The notes under the pieces are model-generated. The model was given only the letters and a program-made list of their open reading frames with translations, ran no database searches and was not told the DNA's origin. The translations under genes and the position numbers were made by a program. This document shows positions 11,701 to 25,912 of a stretch of 64,000 bases of DNA, in pieces. Positions within the stretch are counted from its first letter, which is position 1; each line of letters begins with the position of its first letter. The stretch is from Chenopodium formosanum. Taxonomy: Eukaryota > Streptophyta > Magnoliopsida > Caryophyllales > Amaranthaceae. The stretch is taken from NCBI GenBank assembly GCA_024500155.1, contig CM044877.1, positions 76,992,001 to 77,056,000 of the forward strand. Reading direction: 5' to 3'.

Positions 11701-14700
11701 GAACAAAACCTGGATACATTTGGCATAAGGGAGGAGGGGCATAAGGGGGAAGGGGCGGCAGTGGTATAGTGGAGTGAAATGCTGGTGGAGGGGAGTAGCA
11801 GTGGTGGTGGTTGTTGTAGATGGAACCGTGGAAGGGTGGTAATAGTATTTTATGTTTCCCTTTCTTTTTTTACAAAATAAACAATTTAAGACAAATGAGG
11901 CTTTTGCTTTCCTTTCTCCCTCTTTCCCTTTCTTTATGTCATTCCCTTTCCCCTTTGCGAACCAAACGGCCCCTAAACAAAAAGCGAAATGACAGCACTA
12001 CAAAGAGCAACGGACCCGTACATAGAGCAATAGCAGCAATCACCAAATAGCCACACATAACAGAAGAGCTAGAATGCTGAACATTATATAACTACCAAAA
12101 TCAATTGATTAAATATGACCATGTACAGCATTGAATCCCTTTCTACCTTTCAATAAACATGCACCCCCTACCAAATGACTAGATGAATTATACCTAGCTA
12201 CAACAAAAATTCGTGAACAAGGGACCCATTAAGAATTGACAATAGTATGCACTGGACTCATATCTTGCAACAGCTGCAATCGTCAATATAGCATACACAG
12301 AACAGACAAGCTAGACTATTCCAACGCTCCCAAACTATGAACAGTACAGGACAAGAAATTATCAACAGAATATGGAAGGTATTATGGTTTTAAAAAAAAA
12401 AAAGAAAAGGAATAACATACAGGTCCATATTGCAGTCTGTGCTGAGTAGAGGGCAAGGAATGGAAGTCAGCATCCAAAACAGCAATAACACTGTTCAAGG
12501 AAACTGAAAAATGGAAAGCAAGCAAAATAACTTCAGATAAAACATAAACAGAACCATTAGAAGAACATGCAATCAAAGAATTTGAATATAATATCAGACA
12601 AGTTAACGTTCTACTTCTTCCTTTCCCCTTCTATGATCTAAATGATAAATTATAGAAAATAGTTTTAGGTATTTTTTTTTGTTTCCGGGTATTTTCAGGA
12701 AAAGCAAACTCCCATACCAATTCCATCTTCAGCAGCACTTTGTGTACACCCAACAGCATCCCACCAATCTACTCCGACCAAAAGACTCCACCAAAACCTG
12801 CTGATGAACACAAATATCAGAAAACACTATAGTAACCAGAATGAGAAACTTCAAAAGACAGACCTGCGAGATTGAAAATTCAAATTGTAGTGCTTCATAA
12901 GCATACACCCTTTGCCCTAATTTTAGTATCTTAAGGATGCTTTCTAGCATCAACTTTTTATAGCAATTTAGAAAAAAGGGGGTACTTCCAGAACCTACAG
13001 GCTCTTTTGGCATTTGTCTTTAGATCAAGACAAGGTGTTTTGGGATAATCATAAAGAGAAAGAGGGTGGTGAGCAGGAAAGACTGATTCCAAAAAAAAAT
13101 AAAAATTACATACATAGTTACAGTTTACCTTTCTGCAATAGCACGTTCCCAGGTAGGAGAACTGGATTTTGCTTGATTACTGGGAACAGAAGGTGGAAGA
13201 ACACGGATTATCTTCAGCATAGTGCAATCTTTACTAGTGTCATGCCATACAGAAGCTGAGCAGCAGCTTGTTGAAGAAAAAGCAGGAGCAGCTATGGCTG
13301 AGCCAACATTAATCTGATATGTATCAACAGGTGTGAAGTTTGGCCCTGAAAAAATATGGATTCCACCACGTAAAAAAGCAATAGCAACTTCACCGCCATG
13401 AGCAGCGTATACAATGCGAGCAAGTGTCCTAACGTCACTGGGCATATTAAAGTGATCAAATGTGACTTTTTTTTCCTTATCACCAGCTGACTCAGGTTTG
13501 AGTTGAACATCAGAAGTATGTCCTGCTGATGCTACTTGCTGACACTTAAAATCATCAGTTGGTGGGATGCTTTTGTTGACCTTGGTATCCCAAACAGTTT
13601 GCATGGGTGGCTGCCCTCCAAAATTGGAAGGACTCCCAAATATCTGGTGAAGGACAACAGGTTTAAGACATGATTCCCAACGCTGCACTCTCCATCCTGT
13701 GATTGAGGGACCCTCATCTGGGTCATATGGAGACATGTACTGCCCTGCAAAACAAGAATAAAACACATTATTCTCAGATTACATGAGAAGCAAAGATGTA
13801 AAGCAATGCAACAAATGCATTATCAAATTAATCAACACGTTTAACTAGTACATCTCAAGACACCTAAAATTCCAAGTACCTTTAGCAAGCAGTATGAAAA
13901 AAAAGAAAGTGGATAATGGCTTATGATATAAACAATATACTAACTACAAAGTCTAATGTTTCTTCAAATTAGGAGAGCATAAATCTAATGATGATCAATT
14001 CACATTTTCTAGGAAAAACAAACATAGATCAAGAATATCCAACAGCACAAGACATGGAAGCATTCTCAAATGTAACAAAATGTTTGAAGTAAAATACCCT
14101 CAACTATCACCACTGTAATAACTGAACCACCGCGAGTTGGATCAAATGAAACAGCCGTGACACCAGAACCCCATGTAGTGGTTGCAGCTGATTGTGATGC
14201 AGCCTCTGGACTCACATATGCCGAGAAATTAGAGACTGGTGAACAATACAATGATACATTTTCAGTAAAATCTTTATCTGAGTGTTTTTTCCCTTGTTTT
14301 GCCTCTGATATGAAGTATTCTTGCCAGTCAAACAAATAAGCTGCAAGGGGGGCAAACCCTGACCAACTAGGGGGATTGACTGAAGGAGGGACTACATTGC
14401 TTATTGTAGTCTTTGGAGTTGCTTCAAATCCATTTCCAGGTCCTGGAGTGACCTCCCAGACAACTACTGTTGACGGATTTACTATAGGGACACCTGCAAC
14501 ATGCATGGCTCCTGAGTCTGTCACAATTGCATCAGCTGCCATGATCCCGCTGGGTCCAGCCCCCAAGAGCCCTTTGCTGGTGCAAAACCACTTCGCTGAT
14601 GCACCGTCTCGAGGTGGCCAATGAGACCAGTGAAGTTGGACGGATCCAGAAGAAAATACAGAACATACACAAAGAATATTCGGCCACCTAGCTGAGAAGA

Positions 14701-17700
14701 CAAGCAAAATAGAGAAAAAGCATATCAATAATTTAAAACAATGTGTTAACTAAATAAAAGTGCAGAAGAGCAGTGAAAATACACACAACCAAATTCTTCA
14801 GCTCGGCAAAAAGCTAGATGCTACCCTAAACAAGATTGAGACAATAAAAGTAAGGTCATGGATAAAACTCAAGTAATGGAACTTATTTAATCCACCTAAG
14901 TAATGTTATTCAGAGCCGCGACACATTTTCTAGAACAGATGTCTCAAGGAACCGAATTTCTTCAAGCACTACAACAACAGGAGACTTGACTCGAAACTAA
15001 AAGTTATCAAGCTCTGTACAAGGCCCGAGAGAAGGGAAAAAATCTTCCTAGATGCAGCCTTGAATATGCAGTTTTCCAGCCATTGAAAGACATTCGAATA
15101 AATAAAAGCCGTCATAAAAATATACAGATTTACTTACTGTAGTATCTAATTATAGCTAATAAAGTCTGACTTGTCATTGAATATCACGAATAGTTTTAGA
15201 GAGAACATGATTTTACTCGCATTGCTGAAAGGTAAACCAAAAGCAGAGTAGGACACATACTAGTATAATACAATCACATGCAGACTTTGTTGATCAGAGA
15301 TGGGATGATATAAACAACTAAAAAAAATTAGAGTGCAATCGTGCAAGTTAAATGGAATGGAAGTATCCAAAGACAAAACAACTTTCTATGCCAAAATAAT
15401 AGGCAATATCATGATCATCGCCTAGTTTTGTACCTTTCAATAACATAACTATCTATAGAAGAAAAGTACAATGAATTTATAGCATACCACTCACAGAACA
15501 ATATATCCTCAACTACGAATATAGTTACTTACAACCAACAAGAGTTTTCACAAAAAATTAACAGACATGTCAGGCAAAAATTGTAATGGGCAATACTCAG
15601 CCAACCTGAAGTTTGAGGAAGTTGAGGAAGGAACTTTTCCTCAAAAGTTGACTTCAAGCTTGTAGAATTATTGGATTTTGCAGAAAGCCACCTATACTGA
15701 TCAAGGATAAGTAAAAAGTCACACAGGGACCAAAATATAAGATACAGAAGTATCTGAACTTAAACAGTTGACTACACATGTGACCAAATTATAGGTTAAA
15801 GAAGTATCTGAACTTCAAAAAGTTGACTACACATTATGACCAAAAATCCATTGTCCAGAAAGTAAGGAAAGTATTTATACCCGACAACAACAGAAAAACA
15901 GAACAGATTTTCAAAAAATTTATTTTTAAGGGGTGTAAGAAGAAGAATTGATCGCCAAGATTACGTTTGCACAAACACTGGACTGATACCAGAAATGACA
16001 AAAGGAGAAATTCCCACTCTGACAGTTGAGGCTTGAGGGTTGACATAATGACATACATCTCAAAGTATATAACAGCAAGCTAAACTATATTAGGAGTCTA
16101 TTGCTATAGCAGCATAAGATAATTAGACAAGTAGGATAAAAACAAAGATACCAACAGCTTAGATACAATAAAAAACAACAAACCAAGACTCCAAGAAAGA
16201 GAGTATTTTTAAAACCTACACATCACTAATAAAATACCGACAATCTGCCAGGAGAAAAACTGTTCAATATCATACTTGTGCTCAAATGCATAAAAGTATC
16301 TAGAAACTAGACTTGCATCAATGCAAGTGGTAAGGATGTTATGAAAATCAAGAGCTGAAGTGATATAGCAAGCATGTTACAAGCTGACAACCAACAGAAG
16401 AACATTTATACAAACTAAAGACCTATGCTAACTGATGGATTTGGGTGCAGTTATCAGGTACAGGAGCTTGTCCGAGACAACATGGGTACATTAGGACATC
16501 TTATGAAATATTTACACCAGTTCAACATTTACAGCTTTTTACAGAATCCTCCTTTTTCAATCTTCATTTCTTAATTACCGGCCCCGCAGCTAAAGTCATC
16601 TCTTTTTTTCCTACTTTTTCTATTAACTCGTCGAATAGGCAGTCCAGCAGTAGTTAGAAAGCAACGAGTTTATAAAGCCAAATTTGGAATATGATTTAAG
16701 ATATCAAATACTCAAATCTAGCAATTATGCAAAAACCACGTGTATATTAAAAAATTCTAACGATGTATATGGCCAATGGACTTTCTGGCAATTGCTGATG
16801 GAAAGAAAAGGTGATTGATATCATTCCAATCTCCGGAAAAGGAAATGGCAATTTGCATAGAAATCATCAATGGGGTGTCACTGTCCAGCAACTGTTAAAA
16901 CCCTTCAAGGCCAAGAACTCTTGTTTAAGACCCAACATTTCCCATTTATTGGGTACAGTAATTGCTCTTTTTTTTCCAGTAATTGAAACTCTCTGGTTTC
17001 ACTCTATAAAAGGATTACATGTAGTGCATCAGGAACATCACAAAGCAGAAGTATTAATTATACAATGACTATTAAACACATAAGAAGATAATTACCGGAG
17101 AAACACCAGAGAGCCATTTTGTTACAACTGCAATATCTTGCCTCCATTCATGTTCACGCTGCCAGGAACTAGCATCTCGCACGAGGTTAGCTGGCCCCTG
17201 ATTAGAATTTTATTAGGGTCTCTTAAAGCACTTGAAAAGTTGAAAGACCAAAAAGAAAGCATAATAACGGAATTCAATAGAATCACCATATATATATAAC
17301 AAATACACATTTTTTTATAAGAAGAGGACTTAAGCCAACAAAAGAAGTTTGAGAAAGTAAATAAGCAGACAATGAAAAAAAAAACAAACAAATTACTCCC
17401 AAGGATTCAATGGGTAATCTAACCTGTGTTGGCTGAGACCAAATTGTTACTCTTCCGTAGAAGTTTGCGATTAATAATGCCCGCGGACAAGAAGGCGGAG
17501 ACCACTCAATAAACTGAACTGAATCACGGGGGCAATCTGCATATGATGTCCAAAACAGGTCATACCAAACCATTGCAATTTAACATGACTTCAAAGAAAA
17601 AGTTATACCATCCAATGATTAGGACCATGTTTGAAATGATTCAGTTTCATTGAAAAAATGTGTTTAAAAAAGGTGAAAGAGAGTGGGGGAATGAAAGATT

Positions 17701-20258
17701 CATTTGGCACGTTTTTTGTGGTTTGCTTATATTTTCCACCAAGGTAAGGCTAAAATTTCTTTCTCAGTTGTCAAGGGGTCAGGATGAGAAAAGACATTTT
17801 ATTACTTTGCAGAACTTCTAAGAATTAGGGGGTTAATCAATAGAAGCTCTGCAGATTTTATGAGATGATAATCTACAAGTCTCTGGGCATTGGGATGAAA
17901 CTAGGCCAAATGTCAAGGGGTCAGGATAAAAAAAGACATCTATTAATCTTCTTCAAATCATTGGGCACTGAGATGAAACTAGGCCACTTTAAGGATAATG
18001 AAACCCTTATGCTCTCAAAATAATACATAACTTGTTTGTCTGTGTTTATAGATTCTCAAAATCAATTGAAATATTCTTGTAATTAGTAAATATCGAAGAT
18101 GTTGTTCAGGCTATAAACATTGTCAATTAGACCACTTGAATCAAATCACTACTCACTAAAGAGTACTTTCATCTAGAGTCTAAACATTATCAATTAGACC
18201 TAAAACGAACTAGAATATAGCATGACTTAACCTTTGTTAAGTGTTAGGGAGCAAATGAAAAGTTCTGCATAACTTATAGGGAAAAATGAAAATCTCAAAG
18301 TAGCAATACTAAAACAGGAAGAATGTCAAGGAATCAGAATGACATTTAATACATGAGCAAACTACATCTTGGATCTAATCTATTCACATCCACCAGAAAC
18401 CAATTTAAACAAAAGCAAAAGCAAAAGAAGAAACCTAAAATCAATCATAGTAATTTAATCAGCAGCTCAGTAATAATACCTGCTATGACATTAAATACAG
18501 CACTCTCGGTGGGTCGCTCTGGAATAACTATGTGTATAGGGATCCAAAAAGGCGGATTGGCACTGGAGCTACAACGTTAAAGTAGATCAGAAGCATCAGA
18601 GCAACATTTCTAATTAGATTTAAATTAATGAAAAATGCTCAAACTATTACTCAAAACAGATTATCAGCTGTCAAGGCAAATTCTCACACCACTTAATTAA
18701 AAAAAAATTAAAAACTAACAGTGAAGTATTTAAGAAATTGTCCAATATTCACAATCCACCGATAAGTGATAAATCTGGTTTGGCAAGTTCATGTATGTAA
18801 ACTAGGAGGCCCAAGGAAAGTCAATAATGCCAAAATAAAAGCAGCTATCTTATATTCTTTATGTTAACCACAGACCTTCACTAATCAAACAACAATCTTA
18901 CATCTGGTCCAGATTCAGAGACCCAACATCTGCACAACATACAGCAGATCACTCCATGAATTTCAGGTGGATCCATCTTTCCCCTTCAATACATCCCCTT
19001 CCTACCTCGTACCCACCCACCCCCCTCCTCATTTTCTTTTCTACTCCCTCTGCCCCATATTGTTTTTCCCATTTGCCAATTTCCACGGGAATTAAGAATT
19101 GGGAGGAGTAAGTACAGAAGTACATTAAAAAGAGAGAAGTACAAAAAATGTGAGTAAGGCACAAATAATAAGTAAATGAAAAAGAAAAAAAAGTACATGC
19201 ACATGAATGGAGGCACAAATATGTAGAGTGGGTAAAAACCAAAAAAAAATGAAGGCAATTTGGTCTTTTCAATGTGTCCAAAAATGGGAAAAGGGAAATG
19301 GGAAGATTATTTTGGGAAGTCCAAAATGAATAATGGGAAAAACAAAATGGGACGGAGCGAGTATATTTCTTTTAAAGTCACAAATTTTATTGAAGATAAG
19401 TTAATCCAATAACACCCAAAATACTCTTCTTTCTTTTTCTCTCTGCTATGGCATTTAAAGTTTAAACTGCCAGAAAAAAAGAACCCCGGTTAAATAACTG
19501 CATGTAGCACAAACCAAAAAATAACTTGATGTGGCTTAGATTTTCCAGCATAATGCAACAGGATGCACTACAGCATCATTCTCTTCTTTACTTTGCAGAT
19601 TTGATTCTAATTGACTTCTGGTAGAGTAAAACAATTGACCAAGTCCCTGAAACAATTTACTGTGGGACAAGCACAGACATGTCCCTGCAAATTTTCATTA
19701 CATGAAAATCCATGATCCAGGCAGTAACCTTAATAAAATAGATGATATTAACACAGGGTATGAAAGAGTGCATAGCTGATGCACCAACACTTTTAATAAA
19801 TAAAAAGTCATATCCAATGACTGAAAAATTAATTACAGGCCTTCTTGTGTAAGAAGACAATTTACATAGATAGCACTTTCAAAGACAGTGGGAAAAAAAT
19901 ATGTGAAAGAAAATTGGTAGCATCTATATAAAAAGGTAATATTCCAGGAGAGAAAAGAAGGCAAAATAAAGATCAAAAGGGTCAAGTCAGAATTGATTTA
20001 GGAAATCAACTCTTCCTCCTTGTTCAAAGGCAAAGTGCAAAATGAAGGTGCAAAAGAAATTTTGTAGCACTTATACTAAGAATAATCCAAGAGGAAAGAA
20101 AAGAAGGATGACATGAAGACTGAGTAGTGACTAACAGAGTCAAAGAATGTCATACCCAAAAAATTAAAAATTATCATGCCCTTCTTGGTTTGTTGAACTT
20201 GCAATGTCCGATTTATGTTATTAATTTTAGCCCTTTGGGGGTTGTTTCAAAAAGAGGG

Positions 20259-20289
<31 letters not shown>

Positions 20290-22223
20290 ATTCCTTCCTC
20301 CTTTAAAAATAAATTCTACCTCCGTTACATATTATTTGCAACGATTAGACATTTTCCCTCTCTACTTTATGTCAAATCGTTGCAAATAATATGTAACGGA
20401 GGTAGTATATAAACACTGGGTTTTTCCACAACAAGGGGTAAGGATACCTTTATTTCATCATCAATAATAAAACCAGTAAGTATTTAAACTTCAATTCTTA
20501 CATCTATTCAGTTTGCTGGAATCTTATTTAATAAAAGGTGAAAATATGTCATTTCAGTGTGCTGTGAATCTTATTGACAATCATCAACATGATAATTAAC
20601 TAGATAAATGTTTTTTTCCATCTCATCATCTTCATTTTCAAATATGAGGAAATAGTTGACCATCTCAACATAAAGTGACTGGTAGAGAACACTCTACTAA
20701 TTTGACTGTCAGAAAAACAGCTTATACAGCTTATGGTGATAAACTATAAAAAAAGAGCCAAAATAAAGAATATAACAATAAGCTAAGTTAGCTAACCTTG
20801 GAATTCTAGCACAAGTTTCTGAAGCACATGCTACTGCATTCAGCTTCCCACACCAGGCAACAGCGCTTTAAGAACAGAAAACAACATAGTCTGGGTAAGT
20901 ATTGAAAGAGATAAGGCTATAAAGCAAAGGCCTAATTTGCCAAACAAACAACAAATCAAAACCAGACTTGTTGATTATAAATTTTAATGGGATAAAAATA
21001 ATGAAAAATTACAGGGCATAGAGCCATTTGACAATGTCAGCTAGATATTAAGTCCATATCATTATTACTACTCTTGAAGTTCATTATTATTACCAACCTT
21101 CCTCAACAGCCTAGAACACCAACAAAAGAGAATATTACAACGAAAAAAGTTGCCAAATATATCTAGCACAAAAATTAAAAAGCCTTAAATCTTTAACAAG
21201 ATGATTAATTATAATTACATGAAGTTCCACGCTTATAACTGAAATAGGATCAGGACCGTTTTCAGTAATCAGCAAACTGCATGTTGTTTAATACGATAAT
21301 CCATCTAGATTACATGTGTTTACCCTATATACGAAGTATAAATCAAAATTTAGACCCAATCCCATTCATGGCAACCGGCAATTTGGTTCCATAAGCTACT
21401 CAATTGATATTTTCTAGTGCCCCACCCACACACCAAACATATTTCCAACCAAGAAATTGTAAACAAACTGTTACCTAACATGAGAAGCTGCCTCGGTGAA
21501 CAGACTGTCAACTAACTCTTCATCAAAGCCACCCTATAATATTCTTTAACTTCCTAATTATCTCACTAATACAAGTATTATACATCATCTTCCTCGAACA
21601 AACAACCAGACACATCTACTTTTGCATTTTTATCAATTTTCCCAAAATAAACTCTCTTAAAAACTAGATTGTAGAGTATACTTTAAAAATATACTATATC
21701 AATAAAAACCCATTTAATACTTCAACAAGTAAATGCTAAAATTAATACAAATGAGGCAAATCAAATAAAGGGCAACACCTAAAATCATCAATCATTAAGA
21801 AATCACACCCCAAATAAATTAATTCAAAAACAAAATTATAGAGCATAAACCCCAAATAAAATAAACCCATTTCAAATTTAAGAAGTAGATTCCAAAAATG
21901 AGGTCAATGAAATTAAAGGTTGATGCAACTGAAGTAGAGTAAAAAGGAGGGAAATACCTAAAATTGCGACAAAGATCAGGAACACTCATTTTATGAAGCA
22001 AATTGGAGCGAGGTTGGTTCAATTTGATAGAAAAAACAGTAGCAGGATGACTATTAACAGAATCATCATCCATGGGATCATCAGATTTCTCCATGAAAGC
22101 TTCTTCTTCAGCTTCAAATTTCTCAGAATCAACGGCAACAGCTTCAGAAGCAGGTTGAGGAGGTGGGGTAGAAGAATCAGGTTCAGGGTTAGTGTGATTA
22201 TTAATAGAAGAAGAAGAAGTCAT
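5749..22223 (-). CDS. MED16: Mediator complex subunit 16 (SENSITIVE TO FREEZING 6)
   Basis: Sixteen minus-strand exons join in frame: 21958-22223, 20797-20865, 18480-18568, 17424-17536, 17096-17197, 15606-15696, 14098-14691, 13129-13744, 12718-12797, 12421-12503, 10803-11039, 9701-9872, 8720-9228, 8177-8353, 6901-7275 and 5749-5895. They give about 1239 aa, close to the roughly 1280 aa of the Arabidopsis protein. MED16 is a nuclear Mediator tail subunit needed for cold-regulated, iron and defence gene transcription. Recognisable stretches are NLLHKMSVPDLCRNF, DSVQFIEWSPPSCPRALLI, GLLGAGPSGIMAADAI, VWHDTSKDCTMLKIIRVLPP and RLIGDCHFLHRLCQLLLF. The C-terminus has a zinc-binding-like CxxC pair (C1192/C1195 and C1228/C1231) in CIRC...CPMCGG. 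The first half is the WD40-type propeller region. An in-frame ATG four codons upstream (22235) is an alternative start. Introns 1, 2 and 5 exceed 1 kb and hold MITEs. All exon phases agree and no break is seen. Confidence 0.96.
6032..6658. mobile_element. TIR element in MED16 intron 15
   Basis: The left end AGGGCATGCTTGGATT is mirrored by AATCCAAGCATGCCCT at 6643-6658. This leaves about 625 bp of non-coding AT-rich interior, including a T run near 6402-6424. It fills most of the 1-kb intron between the last two MED16 exons. I see no convincing target duplication, so the superfamily is unassigned. Confidence 0.7.
6730..6744. repeat. Poly-C tract in MED16 intron 15
   Basis: A run of about 15 C residues lies between the TIR element and exon 15. 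It is low-complexity and prone to sequence length error. Confidence 0.8.
7561..7621. repeat. Poly-C/poly-A tract in MED16 intron 14
   Basis: C-rich blocks (CCCCCC interrupted by TA, GA) are followed by about 16 C and about 19 A. On the minus (transcribed) strand this reads as T then G runs. Low complexity only. Confidence 0.8.
19044..19361. mobile_element. Stowaway-like MITE in MED16 intron 2
   Basis: The left end CTCCCTCTGCCCCATATTG and right end AATGGGACGGAGCGAG are inverted copies, each flanked by TA. The arms extend further (TGTTTTTCCCA versus TGGGAAAAACA). It is about 318 bp, non-coding, within the 2.2-kb second intron. Confidence 0.8.
20319..20402. mobile_element. Short Stowaway MITE in MED16 intron 2
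   Basis: An 84-bp near-perfect palindrome. CCTCCGTTACATATTATTTG at the left is inverted at the right (CAAATAATATGTAACGGAGG) and TA flanks both ends. It would fold into a long hairpin in the pre-mRNA. Confidence 0.9.
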
Positions 22224-22810
22224 CTCTTGGAACACTAAAAGATGCCCTAAATTTATATGGAAAAGAGAAAAGGGGAGAGAGAGAGAAAAGTGGGGGGAAA
22301 AGGGGGGAAGAATTGTGGGTAGTGGTGGAAGAAAGTCGCGATTGAGGGCGACAGCAATGACTGTAGGAGGAGAGAGAAAGAGTGAGTGGGGTGAATGTGA
22401 TTTTCAGATTTTGGATTGAATTCAATTGATTTGGGGAAAATTGGATTTTTTTGCTGAGATGAGATCAGCTGAAATTAGGGTTCTTGAAGAAGGAGACAAA
22501 GAAGGGGAAAATGATATTCCAGGTGTTTTTATTGATTTTTTGGAGTATTCGTTTTTTTCCAAAAAGGACATTGAATTGGAGATTGTTTGCTGTTTTGCAG
22601 TCAATCAGAAATTGATCTATGGTTGTAACAATTTTTTTTTTTTTTTTTAAGTGCAAGGAGCAATTACAAGTTTATCGTATTAATTTTTACTTTTAGCATT
22701 CACTCGAGATTGATTCAGTACATTTATGATAAATGAGTTGGAGTGTTTGTCAACGTTGGACGAATTAATGGAAGAACGTCGTTTGTTCATAGTTTTGAGA
22801 CGTCCATATA

Positions 22811-23458
22811 TAGGGCGTGTTCGGTAGTAGCTTTTAAGGGGCGTAGTGTATAGATTTGGAATCAGGAATGGGGTTAAGTTGTTATCGGATTGGAACTTGA
22901 TATTTATTGTCATGTGTTTGATTCAATTCTGGAATGGAATCTCTCACTATTGTCTATTCCTTCCTTTTATTTGATACCTAAGGGAATGGAATGGACTAAA
23001 TTCACCTCTCCCCCCAAGGTTTCTTAGCCCCAATGGGTTTGAGGTATGGGTTAATAATCCATACTTGTGACAACCAAACATATAGTATGGGTTTTAATCA
23101 TTCTAGAGTCATACCTATATTCCGCGAACCAAAACGTCTAAGTGGTTTGACTTATTCAAACCATTACTTAGTAAAAAAATATGAGTATTTGGTAATGTAA
23201 TGATGGGAGTAAAGTTTTAATTTGTGGTTGGAGTAACCTTTGTGAAAAGTTAATACTATTAGCTTTTGTGAAAAACTAGGTACTTGTTGGAATTTTTCTT
23301 CTATATATATTTTTTAAAAATTTTACAACTAATAGCTAGTCAACCGTTACTTTATCAAACACTACCTATACTTAATTATTTATTATGTTCACATCTAACA
23401 GCTACAGATAACAACTACCATCACAACTAACAATTATGTTTTACCAAACATGCCCTAG
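22811..23458. mobile_element. TIR element upstream of MED16
   Basis: TAGGGCGTGTTCGGTA at the left is matched in inverted form by TACCAAACATGCCCTA at the right with two mismatches. The interior of about 650 bp is non-coding. The end sequence resembles hAT-like MITEs, but I see no clear target duplication. Confidence 0.55.
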
Positions 23459-23837
23459 ATGATCGTAATTGACGTCAACGTTAACACCAGTGAAAGAGAT
23501 GTTGATACAACTTATTCACAACATACATCAACGTTGGTTTAAGTTGTCATTGTTTTCTTGTACTCAGTTTACATTTATTATGTATCGAAAGTAGTTCTAT
23601 TTGTGACAGCTTATTTCTTGAAGATCATATGGAGTGAAATGTATTTTTATTTGTATGCTTCTTTTATTGGGTATATACCTAATAGATGATACATCCTGTA
23701 ATTCTCTTATAATTATGAGCAAAAAGAATCCTTGTGATGATTGTGGGTAGTGGTGAATAAGATGAACATGAGTTAGGAATTAAACAAATGAACATTTAGT
23801 CGTTACACACACAACTATCCAAATAAAAATCCAAATA

Positions 23838-23926
23838 CTCCCTTCGTTACATATTACTCGTAACAAAGGAATATTTTATGTCTCATAAATAGTTGTGAGT
23901 AATATACTAATATGTAACGGAGGGAG
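23838..23926. mobile_element. Stowaway MITE (89 bp)
   Basis: CTCCCTTCGTTACATATTAC and its inverted partner ending ATATGTAACGGAGGGAG bracket a short hairpin, with TA on both sides. Same family as 20319-20402 and 61072-61161. Confidence 0.9.
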
Positions 23927-24909
23927 TATATATAATTTAGAAATCAAGCAGTAAAAAAAATCTTGAGTTCTTGGCCATTTATTAGCATGTGATAGACAAA
24001 AAATGTTTATTAACATTAGAAACTTGGGTTATGTCCCTAGGGCACCCACATTACAAACGTGCATAAGTACTTCCCCTGATTTTAAAAAAACCAAAAGTCA
24101 TAACTTAAACTTCTTGCCGAATAAACTATTGCATTTTTTTTTTTAAAAAGCTACTCTGTATTATAGATGAATGGTGGAGACTTTGTTAACGAATACTCAC
24201 TCTTTAAGTGCCTGATGAGTTTGATTATATCATCTTCATAGACTAATATTTATGCTTTATATTTAATAAAATCAAATATAGCCATATAATTTTTTTTTTT
24301 TTTTTTTACAGGTTAGTCATATAAACATTTGTTAAAATCGTCTCAATGTATATATTTACCAAGTATAACCTTTTGTAATATACTTACTGTTATTCGTAAA
24401 TAAAAATATTAATAGTTAAAGTTCTGCATTGACAATTGTATTGGTCAAAGTGGGGCAAATAAAAAACATCTCTTTATATGCACTCAAGGTGAACATAAAG
24501 GTAAGTCATATAGATGCACCCAAGGATAGTTTTTTTTTTCCCATTTGATATTTCCCATTTTAAGATTTTAAAATGACTAAAACATATTAAATGAACAGAA
24601 AATACCCTTCGATGCACCTTACATCAAGATGTATACAAACTTTTTAAAATAAAAATGTAAAGAGGAAGCAAGAAAATAGCATAACAACAAACTAAACAAT
24701 ATAAATAAGACCATCAACAAACTAATAATAAAAATTGGGACAATCTTCAAGGAATAAAGTGAATACGCTCCTTTTTTCCTTGTAAATGTAAAGAACTGTA
24801 ATATTTGGCTAGAGTTGTCACAAATCAACTCGTAATTCTTGATCTATGCACTGCATGGTGCACCTAGTAAAAAAATATAGCAAAAAGAACATTGCTTCAA
24901 AGTGTTATA

Positions 24910-25211
24910 CTCCATCCGTCCTATAGTATAATTCATGTTTTCCTATTTTAGAGTACCAGAATGTTGTTTCTGCTTATATTTTTGGATAATATGTAAAGAC
25001 AATTATATCCTCACTTTTTCCACTTTATTCATTCTTTTTCTTACATTATCCTTGAATTTTGCACATAACTTGTACTTTTCTCTAATTTCTCTCTCTAACT
25101 TTTGTGCTTATACTTTTCACTTTTATTAATGTACTTCATCCACTTTCTCCTCCTAATTTTTAAATATCGTGAAAAAACACAAACATGAATTATATTATGG
25201 GACGAAGGGAG
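24910..25211. mobile_element. Stowaway-like MITE (about 302 bp)
   Basis: The left end CTCCATCCGTCCTATAGTAT is inverted at the right (ATATTATGGGACGAAGGGAG). The arms continue with ATTCATGTTTT versus AAACATGAAT. TA flanks both ends. Confidence 0.85.
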
Positions 25212-25719
25212 TAACTTGTAAATAACATGGGTTATAAATAGAAAATAACATGTTATTGGTTGTAAAGAAAATAACACAATGGTAAAACAAATATAATACC
25301 CAAAGGAACAAACGAACATGGGCATAAAAAGAACATATTATTCAATCTCAACTTTAAACAAGATTAAAAAAAACTTGTAACCTACTAAACCGATTACCCA
25401 TGACACGTGTTTGGGTGTAATTGGTCTAGATATTAAATTTTGATCTTTTTTTTTTAAATAAACAAAAAATAAAATAAAAAATAAAAATCTCTCCCAACTC
25501 CCCCCTTCCAACCGTGGTGGTCAACACATATCCCCCCACCCCCAGGCCTACCTTCACGCACGTCATCGACAGGCCAGACCTCCGACCACCCCAATCCCCA
25601 CCCAATCGGGCGGCTGTCGAATTTACCTTGCCATTGAACTTCTTCTCAAGCTCTCTCACCAACCGGCTATGGATTTTGCGGAATTTGAAGGTTTGATAAT
25701 GGACAGAGGGGGTGGAATT

Positions 25720-25912
25720 TGTTGAAACCCATTGTAGCCCACTTGTGAGTGTCTCACATTAGAGAAAGAGGAGAGGTGTTCCACTTTATAAGGTAGAAGA
25801 GTAACCCCTACTATTACCAATTGGTTTTAGTATGGAAGCTCCTAAGACTAGTTTGAGAATCAAACTCTCCTCCTCCTTGTTCGGGTTGCCAGACCCATTT
25901 CATATTATTTCG
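25720..25912 (+). mobile_element. LTR-like dispersed repeat, copy 1
   Basis: Begins TGTTGAAACCCATTGTAGCC and contains CACTTTATAAGGTAGA (a TATA-like core) and TTAGTATGGAAGCTCC. A second copy with the same landmarks in the same order lies at 60131-60341. The TG start and internal TATA suggest a solo LTR or TRIM fragment. The 3' end of this copy is not sharp. Confidence 0.55.

Noticed and set aside
11600..12000. Possible TIR element ending CAAACGGCCCCTAAAC in MED16 intron 10
   Set aside because: The right end looks transposon-like (inverse GTTTAGGGGCCGTTTGG), but the candidate left end matches over only about nine bases, so no element was called.
22426..22650. Plus-strand 74-codon frame upstream of MED16
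   Set aside because: Ends in a poly-T-encoded Phe run, shows no recognisable family and lies in the MED16 promoter/leader region.
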